From positions 930,001-994,000 of the forward strand of contig NZ_JADKSG010000001.1 in assembly GCF_015350805.1 (NCBI RefSeq): a stretch of 64,000 nucleotides of DNA, given 5' to 3'. Shown here in pieces: positions 58,993 to 64,000 of this stretch (position 1 is the stretch's first letter; every line of letters starts with the position of its first letter). The position numbers and the translations under genes were made by a program. The stretch comes from Herbiconiux sp. VKM Ac-1786. Its GTDB lineage: Bacteria > Actinomycetota > Actinomycetes > Actinomycetales > Microbacteriaceae. The notes below the pieces were generated by a model, which had not been told where the DNA came from, did not search any database, and saw nothing but the letters and a program-made list of their open reading frames with translations.

Positions 58993-60075
58993 TCAGTCGA
59001 CCGTGAGGGCGACGCGGCCGACGTTGCCCCCGCTCTCGACGTACTGGTGGGCGGCGGCGGCGTCGGTGAGCGAGAAGGTGCGGTCGACGACGCTCCGGAA
59101 GCCCGCCGACACCTCGCCCCAGGCCTTCTTCGCCGAGTTCAGGTTGCTCGAACGCACCCCCACCACCCGCTGGCCGAGCGAGTACAGGCGCTGCAGGTTG
59201 ATCGGCACCTGGTGGCCGAGGAAAGCTCCGGAGCTGACGACGGTGCCGCCGGGGGCGAGCACCTCGAAGCCGTGCTCCCAGATGAGCGGGGCTCCGAGGT
59301 TGTCGACGATGACCTGGGCCCCCTTGCCGCCGAACGCCTCGCGCACGCGGTCGGGGAAGTCGCCGTCGATGGCGTCGAGCACGTGGGTGAAGCCGAGTTC
59401 GCGCAACCGCTCGCGCTTGCTCTCGTGCCGGGAGGTCACGATCACGTCGGCACCGAGGTGCTTGGCGAGGAGCGCCGTGGTCGACCCGAGCGCGCTCGTG
59501 GCGCCCTGCACGATCACCCGGGTGCCGGGGCCCACTCCCCCGGCGCGGTCGAACTGGTTCATCGCCACCCCGCCCGCGAGCGCCACCGACACGGCCTCGA
59601 CCGGGTCGATGTCGGCGGTCACCGGGAGGAGGTTCGCGGCGGGCACCCGACTGTACTGGGCGTACGCGCCCTGGCGGTGGGTGCCGATGATCGCCACGCT
59701 CGAGGCCAACTCGCCGAACCCGGCGAGCACCATCTCGTCATCCGCGGGCACGACCACGGGGAACACGGCGACGCGGTCGCCCACGCTCACCCCGTCGACC
59801 CCGGGCCCCACCGCGGCGACCGTGCCGGCGTGCTCGGCGCCGAGCACGTGCGGGAACTGGAAGGTGGCGTACGGATGCTTGCCCGAACGGGCCACGATGT
59901 CGAGCAGGCGCCCGACACTGACGGCTCCGACGCGCACCAGCACGTCACCCGGCCCGGGCTCCGGCACGGGCATCGATTCCGGCTTCAGCACCTCAGGACC
60001 ACCGAACTCCCGGAAGACGACCCCCGTCATCTCGCTCGGCACACTCTGCACGGCGGGCCAGGCGACGGCGGTCAC
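58993..60075 (-). CDS. Zinc-free medium-chain quinone reductase-like dehydrogenase
   Basis: A 360-residue MDR protein: FPHVLGAEHAGTVAAVGPGV in the GroES-like part, VIVQGATSALGSTTALLAKHLGA in the Rossmann part. No zinc-cysteine lobe is seen. It could reduce a quinone or an unsaturated ring-opening product. GTG 60075 overlaps the FAH stop as GTGA; an inner ATG at 60030 (MTGVVFREFGG) is a possible alternative start. It lies in the Rieske operon. Confidence 0.85.
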   Translation of the reverse strand: MTAVAWPAVQSVPSEMTGVVFREFGGPEVLKPESMPVPEPGPGDVLVRVGAVSVGRLLDIVARSGKHPYATFQFPHVLGAEHAGTVAAVGPGVDGVSVGDRVAVFPVVVPADDEMVLAGFGELASSVAIIGTHRQGAYAQYSRVPAANLLPVTADIDPVEAVSVALAGGVAMNQFDRAGGVGPGTRVIVQGATSALGSTTALLAKHLGADVIVTSRHESKRERLRELGFTHVLDAIDGDFPDRVREAFGGKGAQVIVDNLGAPLIWEHGFEVLAPGGTVVSSGAFLGHQVPINLQRLYSLGQRVVGVRSSNLNSAKKAWGEVSAGFRSVVDRTFSLTDAAAAHQYVESGGNVGRVALTVD

Positions 60076-60962
60076 GACGCCACCACCGTGTTCGTCAAGC
60101 GCCCCACACCCTCGACCTCGGCCACGATCACGTCGCCCACCGAGAGGAAGTCGCCTCGCGGCATCCCGACCCCCGCCGGTGTGCCGGTGAGGATGAGGTC
60201 GCCCGGCTCGAGCGTCAGCCACCGACTGGCCGCCGCCACCAGGCGGTCGACGTCGACCACCATCTGGGCGGTGGAGGAATCCTGTTTGGTGACACCGTTG
60301 ACCGTCAGCGTGACGGCCAGGTTCTGCGGGTCGGCGATGGTGAAGGCCGGCACGAAGCCGGGGCCGATGGGGCAGAACCCGTCGAGGCTCTTATGCGCCA
60401 CCCAGTCCCAGGCGAAGGCCGGGAACACCGATTCGGTGCGCTTGAAGTAGCCGCGCGCCGAGATGTCGTTCGCCACGAGGTAGCCGGCCACGTGCGACCG
60501 GGCCTCCTCGACCGGCACGTCACGGCAGCGGTCGGCGATCACCACCGCCAGCTCCGCCTCCCAGTCGAGCTTCGGATCGGGGCGGCCCGGGTAGGGGATG
60601 CCGTCGCCGTCGCCGATGACCGTCGTGGTCGGCGACTTGAGGAAGAAGAAGGGCTCGGCCTCGGGGTCGGGCCGGTCGGTGCCCATCTCGGCAGCGTGGT
60701 CGTAGTAGTTCGCGCCCGCGCAGATGATCTTGTTCGGGAAGGTCAGCGGAGCGAGCAGCTTCGCGCCGTCGACGCGGCTGAGCGAGTCGGGATCGGTCGA
60801 GCGGAGGGCCTCGTTCCAGCGCGGCCAGTCGGCGAGCGCCGCCAGCAGGGTGGTGGGCCACTCCTCCGGAAGTTGGCGGATGTCGGCGCCGACCTGGAGT
60901 CCCAGTCGAGGCACGGTGTCGCCGGCGGTGTATTGAACGACCGACCATGCGGGCTGATTCAT
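60072..60962 (-). CDS. Fumarylacetoacetate hydrolase family protein
   Basis: A 296-residue FAH-fold enzyme. IICAGANYYDHAAEMG, PKLDWEAELAVVIA and LEPGDLILTGTPAGVG are the metal and substrate signatures; the last matches 2-hydroxyhepta-2,4-diene-1,7-dioate isomerase/decarboxylase-like members. It hydrolyses or tautomerises a ring-cleavage product. AGGAGA precedes ATG 60962. It is the first gene of the Rieske operon with operator site e on the promoter. A product of the extradiol dioxygenase is a plausible substrate. Confidence 0.88.
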   Translation of the reverse strand: MNQPAWSVVQYTAGDTVPRLGLQVGADIRQLPEEWPTTLLAALADWPRWNEALRSTDPDSLSRVDGAKLLAPLTFPNKIICAGANYYDHAAEMGTDRPDPEAEPFFFLKSPTTTVIGDGDGIPYPGRPDPKLDWEAELAVVIADRCRDVPVEEARSHVAGYLVANDISARGYFKRTESVFPAFAWDWVAHKSLDGFCPIGPGFVPAFTIADPQNLAVTLTVNGVTKQDSSTAQMVVDVDRLVAAASRWLTLEPGDLILTGTPAGVGMPRGDFLSVGDVIVAEVEGVGRLTNTVVAS

Positions 60963-60998
60963 GACTTCTCCTATCGAACGCTCCATCGCGCTCCTTAA

Positions 60999-61027
60999 GT
61001 GTATACACAAAAGCCTGATTGACACAA
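60999..61027 (-). promoter_or_regulatory. Promoter of the Rieske operon with operator site e on the -10 box
   Basis: On the minus strand TTGTGT (61027-61022) and TATACA (61005-61000) are 16 bases apart, and the perfect palindrome GTGTATACAC (60999-61008) covers the -10 box, as at site d. Confidence 0.6.
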
Positions 61028-61059
61028 GACGGGAGGTCGGCGGGGATTGTGATCATTAA

Positions 61060-61091
61060 GTGTAGACACATTGGTGAACGACTTCTATATT
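61060..61091 (+). promoter_or_regulatory. Promoter of SnoaL-like gene with operator site f on the -35 box
   Basis: TAGACA (61063-61068) and TATATT (61086-61091) are spaced exactly 17 bases, one mismatch from a consensus -35 box. The operator GTGTAGACAC (61060-61069) contains the -35 box, the same design as site b. Confidence 0.7.
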
Positions 61092-61144
61092 GGAGCCAGC
61101 CGATCCGAGGCCCTTCAGCAATGACGCTAATCCAGGAGACCGAA

Positions 61145-61513
61145 ATGACCACTCTCAGCACCCTCAGCACGCACGATGTCTTCGCCGCGATCGATGCCAA
61201 CAAGAGCGCCGAGTTCGCGGAACTCTTCACCCCCACCGGCCGCTTCACCTTCGCCAACGGCGATCCCATGGTGGGCCCGGAGGCGATCAAGGGCGGCGTG
61301 GAGTACTTCTACACGACCATCAAGGGGCTGCGGCACCAGGTCGTGCAGGAGTGGACCGTCGGGCACGACACGATCGTCGAACTCTCGGTCTCGTACGACC
61401 GCCACGACGGCGGCAACGTCACCATCCCGGTCACCACCATCTGGTCGGTCGACGACGAAGGCCGGTTCGAGGACTACCGCATCTTCGGCGATCTGACGCC
61501 TGTCTACGCCTGA
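61145..61513 (+). CDS. SnoaL/NTF2-like small protein
   Basis: A 122-residue cone-shaped alpha-beta fold: HDVFAAIDANKSAEFAELFTPTGRFTFANG (helix and first strands), GPEAIKGGVEYFYTTIKGLRH, and a closing sheet TTIWSVDDEGRFEDYRIFGD. Such proteins are small isomerases, hydrolases or binding proteins. ATG 61145 has AGGAGA five bases upstream; an ATG at 61121 lacks one. It is alone on the plus strand behind promoter f, and its stop overlaps the convergent FAH gene by ten bases. Role in the aromatic pathway is unknown. Confidence 0.82.
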   Translation: MTTLSTLSTHDVFAAIDANKSAEFAELFTPTGRFTFANGDPMVGPEAIKGGVEYFYTTIKGLRHQVVQEWTVGHDTIVELSVSYDRHDGGNVTIPVTTIWSVDDEGRFEDYRIFGDLTPVYA

Positions 61514-62379
61514 CGGCGCCGGAACGTCGTGGTGACGGAGCCGACCTTCTCGACCGACACCGTCACGGTGTCGCCCGACGCGAGGAAGGCTCCGTCGCCC
61601 GCCCCCACGCCCGCCGGCGTGCCGGTGAGGATGACGTCACCCGGCTCGAGCGTGGTGAGACGCGAGGCGAACGCGACCAGCTCCACCACCGAGAAGTGCA
61701 GGTCGGCGGTCGTGCCGTCCTGACGGAGCCGACCGTTCACCGTCGTGCGTACGGCGAGCGGCTCCTCCCCGAGCTCCCAGGCCGGCAGCAGGTAGGGCCC
61801 GATCGGGCAGAACCCGTCCTGGCCCTTGTGCGCCAGCCAGTCGAAGGCGAACGCCGGCCCGAGGGGCGTCGCCACGCGGAACGGCCGTCGCGCCGACACG
61901 TCGTCGGCCACGATGTACCCGGCGATGTGGGCGGATGCCTCCCCCGGCTCGATCCGCGAGGCCCGCACCCCGATCACCACCCCGAGCTCTGCCTCGAAGT
62001 CGAGGTTCACCTCCGGCCCGAGATCGGTCAGCACGGTTGCGCCGTCGCCGACGATCGCGCTGGCGGGCTTCAGGAACAGGTAGGGCTGCGCGCCCTCCGG
62101 TGGCGGCGGCAGCTTCATCTCGGCCATGTGGTCGGTGAAATTGGCCCCGGCGGCCAGGAGCTTGCCCGGCCGCTCGACCGCGGGCAGGTCGAGCACCGGG
62201 TCATCGGCGAGCTCCTCCCCGAGTTCGACGTGGCGCAGGGCCGCACTCGCAGCGGGCCAGGAACGCAGCAGCTCGTCGATGGTGAGATGCCGCACGGCCC
62301 GCGGCGCGCGATGGAACCGGCCATCGTGCTCGACGACGATCTGCCTCGAGCCGTCGACCGAGGCTTGGGCCAGTCTCAT
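61504..62379 (-). CDS. Fumarylacetoacetate hydrolase family protein
   Basis: A 291-residue FAH-fold enzyme: LLAAGANFTDHMAEM, VNLDFEAELGVVIG, AFAFDWLAHKGQDGFCPIGP and LEPGDVILTGTPAGVG. It shares the WLAHK-(S/G)-(L/Q)-DGFCPIGP block with the FAH protein at 60072, so the two are recent paralogues. Start ATG 62379 overlaps the IclR stop. It probably handles a homologous ring-opening product. The two convergent genes here overlap by ten bases, so strong transcription of one may reduce the other. Confidence 0.88.
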   Translation of the reverse strand: MRLAQASVDGSRQIVVEHDGRFHRAPRAVRHLTIDELLRSWPAASAALRHVELGEELADDPVLDLPAVERPGKLLAAGANFTDHMAEMKLPPPPEGAQPYLFLKPASAIVGDGATVLTDLGPEVNLDFEAELGVVIGVRASRIEPGEASAHIAGYIVADDVSARRPFRVATPLGPAFAFDWLAHKGQDGFCPIGPYLLPAWELGEEPLAVRTTVNGRLRQDGTTADLHFSVVELVAFASRLTTLEPGDVILTGTPAGVGAGDGAFLASGDTVTVSVEKVGSVTTTFRRRQA

Positions 62380-63164
62380 CCGGAGATCGTCTCGGCCGAG
62401 CGTGGCTGCGCCTCGACGGGCTTGCTCAACCAGGCCGCCGTGATCTGCGCGACCGACTCGGCCGCACGCTCGATGATCCGCTCGCGCGCTGCTGGACTGA
62501 GCCGGAATTCCGGGCCGGCGACGGTGATCGTCATCGGCGGCTGCCCCACCAGACCGAGGCCCACGGCGCAGGCCCAGACGCCAGGCTCGAGCTCCTGCTC
62601 GCTCGTCGACCAGCCACGTGCACCCGTGCGGTCGATCTCCACGAGGTCGGGCTGCGCGTCCTGGGGCAACACCTCGATCCTGCGCTGTCGCTCGTCATCT
62701 GACATCATGGCCAGCAGCATCCGCGTGGTGGCGCCCGCGCCGAACTCGAAGATGTGCCCCACCGGGAAGTCCAGGCGAAGGGCGTGCGGCGAGGGGATGC
62801 TCAGCATGCAGACCGCCACATTGCCGGCCTGCCGGGTCAGCATCACACTCTCCCCCACCTCCAGCGCCAACGCGTGCACGAACGGCGAAGCGATGGCCAC
62901 CGCGTTCTGCACCACCATGGCGGCACGGGCGGTGGGCAGGATGCGCGGGGTCAGCTGCAACTGCGAGCCCGGGCCGTCTTCCAGCATGCCGAGCTCGCGG
63001 AAGAGCGCCGTGTAGCGGTAGATGCTCCCCATCGGCAGGCCCAGCAGCACGGCGAGATCGGCGGGGGTGTGTCGTGGCGACTCCGGAGTGAACGCGAGCA
63101 GCAGTTGCAGGGCGCGCCGGGCGCTCCCGACCCCGTGCGTCGTCTTGGTCTCATCGTCGATCGA
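62376..63164 (-). CDS. IclR family transcriptional regulator
   Basis: A 262-residue regulator: GVGSARRALQLLLAF and TPADLAVLLGLPMGSIYRYTALFRELGML form the winged helix; the effector domain has ESVMLTRQAGNVAVCMLSI and ends with helices. GTG 63164 has GAGGGA upstream and clears the previous gene; an ATG at 63191 in the same frame would overlap that gene by 17 bases. The stop overlaps the FAH start, so regulator and enzyme are coupled, suggesting it controls this operon and responds to an aromatic acid. Confidence 0.87.
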   Translation of the reverse strand, partial: SIDDETKTTHGVGSARRALQLLLAFTPESPRHTPADLAVLLGLPMGSIYRYTALFRELGMLEDGPGSQLQLTPRILPTARAAMVVQNAVAIASPFVHALALEVGESVMLTRQAGNVAVCMLSIPSPHALRLDFPVGHIFEFGAGATTRMLLAMMSDDERQRRIEVLPQDAQPDLVEIDRTGARGWSTSEQELEPGVWACAVGLGLVGQPPMTITVAGPEFRLSPAARERIIERAAESVAQITAAWLSKPVEAQPRSAETISG

Positions 63165-63174
63165 CACGATTCCC

Positions 63175-63636
63175 TCAGTCCTGCGGGGCATCCTGCGCCG
63201 CCGTGGGAAATTGTTGCACCTTGTGGATCAGTCGCCAATCACCGCGGAAGAGCGGGGTGATGACGTGGGTGCGCCAGCGCCACACGCCGTCGACCACCTC
63301 CCAGGTGGAGTCGAACCAGCAGGCCGACACCGTGTGGGCCAGCCCCTGCTCGTCCTGCGCGAAGAGGGTGAGGTAGTTCCGCGAGCGCAACAGGTCGTCA
63401 CGCGCGGGATCGGGCTGCTCGATGGCGAGCGTCGAGAGCACGTGCTGGGTGCGCGAGTCCTCGCGCACCACGGTGCGCCCCCACTCGGCCGCGGCCTCGG
63501 GGCCGGGCGCCGAGGCGAAGTGATAGCGCCCGTGCGAGAAGAGCCGGCCGAGCCGTTCCCAATCCTTCGTGTCGGAAGCGATCGCGTATTCGAACAGCTG
63601 CCGTTCGATCTCGGCCCTGCCGTCGGTGCTGATCAT
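63175..63636 (-). CDS. SnoaL/NTF2-like or ring-hydroxylating small-subunit-like protein
   Basis: A 153-residue protein: RAEIERQLFEYAIASDTKDWERLGRLFSHGRYHF at the start is typical of SnoaL_4-type folds, and TVSACWFDSTWEVVDGVWRWRTHVITPLFRGDWRLIHKV is the twisted sheet shared with small subunits of ring-hydroxylating dioxygenases. No partner large subunit is adjacent. Start ATG 63636 overlaps the oxidoreductase stop as ATGA, so it belongs to the operon that continues out of the window. Confidence 0.82.
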   Translation of the reverse strand: MISTDGRAEIERQLFEYAIASDTKDWERLGRLFSHGRYHFASAPGPEAAAEWGRTVVREDSRTQHVLSTLAIEQPDPARDDLLRSRNYLTLFAQDEQGLAHTVSACWFDSTWEVVDGVWRWRTHVITPLFRGDWRLIHKVQQFPTAAQDAPQD

Positions 63637-64000
63637 GCGTCGATCTCCTCTCGTCCCCAGTAGCCCCGCTCCTTGCGGGATTCCGGCCAGCTCTCGCAGA
63701 TGGTGCCGGTGAGTTGTGTGCGCAGACAGGTCGGCGGGTCGCACGGGCACCCGGCGGGGTCGTGCGCACCCGCCGCGGCGTCGCGCGCCCAGTCGGGATT
63801 GCCGAGCATCGGGCGTGCGAGGGCCACCGCCGCGACGAGGCCGCCGGCGATGAGGCTGTCCATCTTCTGCGGGTCGGTGAGGCCGCCGTTCGCGATCACG
63901 GGCACGCGCACGGCGGCCTGCAGTGCGATGGCGGTGCCGAGCTGGTGGCCCCACCGCCGCACCTCGCCCGGGGTGGAGATGCCGCGCAGCGTCTCGAAGG
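63633..64000 (-). CDS. NADH:flavin oxidoreductase/old yellow enzyme family, 5' part outside window
   Basis: Only the last 121 residues are visible; the frame is open to the window edge. RRWGHQLGTAIALQAAVRVPVIANGGLTDPQKMDSLIAGG and VALARPMLGNPDWARD are the C-terminal barrel strands of old-yellow-enzyme oxidoreductases, where FMN phosphate is bound. The tail has an unusual CPCDPPTC cluster and a further Cys before TICESWPESR, possibly a remnant of the iron-sulfur type 2,4-dienoyl-CoA reductase. It heads, or lies within, the operon with the SnoaL-like, IclR and FAH genes. Confidence 0.82.
   Translation of the reverse strand, partial: FETLRGISTPGEVRRWGHQLGTAIALQAAVRVPVIANGGLTDPQKMDSLIAGGLVAAVALARPMLGNPDWARDAAAGAHDPAGCPCDPPTCLRTQLTGTICESWPESRKERGYWGREEIDA

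Noticed and set aside
57986-60190. 734-codon open frame on the plus strand opposite the Rieske oxygenase and quinone reductase
   Set aside because: Antisense shadow ending in a Pro/Ser/Arg-rich stretch; the opposite strand has intact catalytic motifs.
1-64000. Prophage, integrative element or biosynthetic gene cluster
   Set aside because: No integrase, transposase, phage structural, NRPS or PKS gene was recognised; all regions are explained by catabolic, transport and regulatory genes.

Overview
The window reads as the chromosome of a high-GC actinobacterium. The evidence is a strong G/C bias at third codon positions, many GTG starts, many 4-base ATGA/GTGA overlaps between genes, and a mycothiol-type maleylpyruvate isomerase. 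The frequent GGATGC-type codon runs suggest a soil- or plant-associated member of the Microbacteriaceae; that placement is an inference. No rRNA, tRNA, CRISPR array, insertion sequence, origin or phage gene was recognised, and no gap between genes exceeds about 300 bases.

Layout. (1) 1-5206, +: the end of a sugar ABC binding protein, a DapA-type aldolase/lyase, an L-fucose-isomerase-family protein and a broken FGGY kinase, i.e. the remains of a sugar operon. (2) 5285-8725: a shattered acyl-CoA ligase, an NmrA-type reductase divergent from a MarR regulator, and a TetR regulator. (3) 8849-14986, +: a compact glycoside operon (GH1 glycosidase, ABC binding lipoprotein, two permeases, GH35-type galactosidase) behind a 22-bp palindrome next to the TetR gene. 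(4) 15006-33501: an isochorismatase-type hydrolase and a TetR gene fused head to head by a deletion, then accessory genes: two MFS pumps, alpha/beta hydrolases, a luciferase-like oxidoreductase, three SDRs, a TDT/SLAC1 membrane protein, a nucleoside-hydrolase-like lipoprotein, a UvrA paralogue, a quinone reductase, an AlkA-type glycosylase, a RidA protein and a GAF histidine kinase. (5) 33548-34267, +: the response regulator divergent from that kinase.

(6) 34278-42941, +: the most unusual locus. A GntR/UTRA regulator behind a DasR/NagR-like palindrome is followed by a tightly coupled operon: lactose/cellobiose-type PTS IIC-IIA-IIB, two paralogous amidohydrolases, a double-SIS protein, a HAD phosphatase fused to a complete HPr domain, threonine 3-dehydrogenase and 2-amino-3-ketobutyrate CoA ligase. 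The gene set suggests PTS uptake of an amino-sugar or sugar-amine conjugate, cleavage by the amidohydrolase and SIS enzymes, and use of a released threonine or aminoketone.

(7) 43014-45420: a MarR regulator with a luciferase-like oxidoreductase, and an SDR. (8) 45453-64000: an aromatic-ring degradation island. It encodes the gentisate pathway (gentisate dioxygenase, maleylpyruvate isomerase, fumarylpyruvate hydrolase), a flavin hydroxylase, an extradiol dioxygenase, a Rieske oxygenase with its reductase, an aldehyde dehydrogenase, two more FAH-family hydrolases, two SnoaL-like proteins, an old-yellow-enzyme fragment and four regulators (MarR, GntR/FCD, two IclR). Six copies of a GTGTATACAC-type palindrome sit on promoters across this island. 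In two promoters the site covers the -35 box and in others the -10 box, which points to one regulon probably run by the GntR/FCD protein at 50511-51320.

Gene decay is a second theme. The FGGY kinase, the acyl-CoA ligase, the isochorismatase/TetR pair and a sugar-isomerase fragment each carry internal deletions or frameshifts, while their neighbours are intact.
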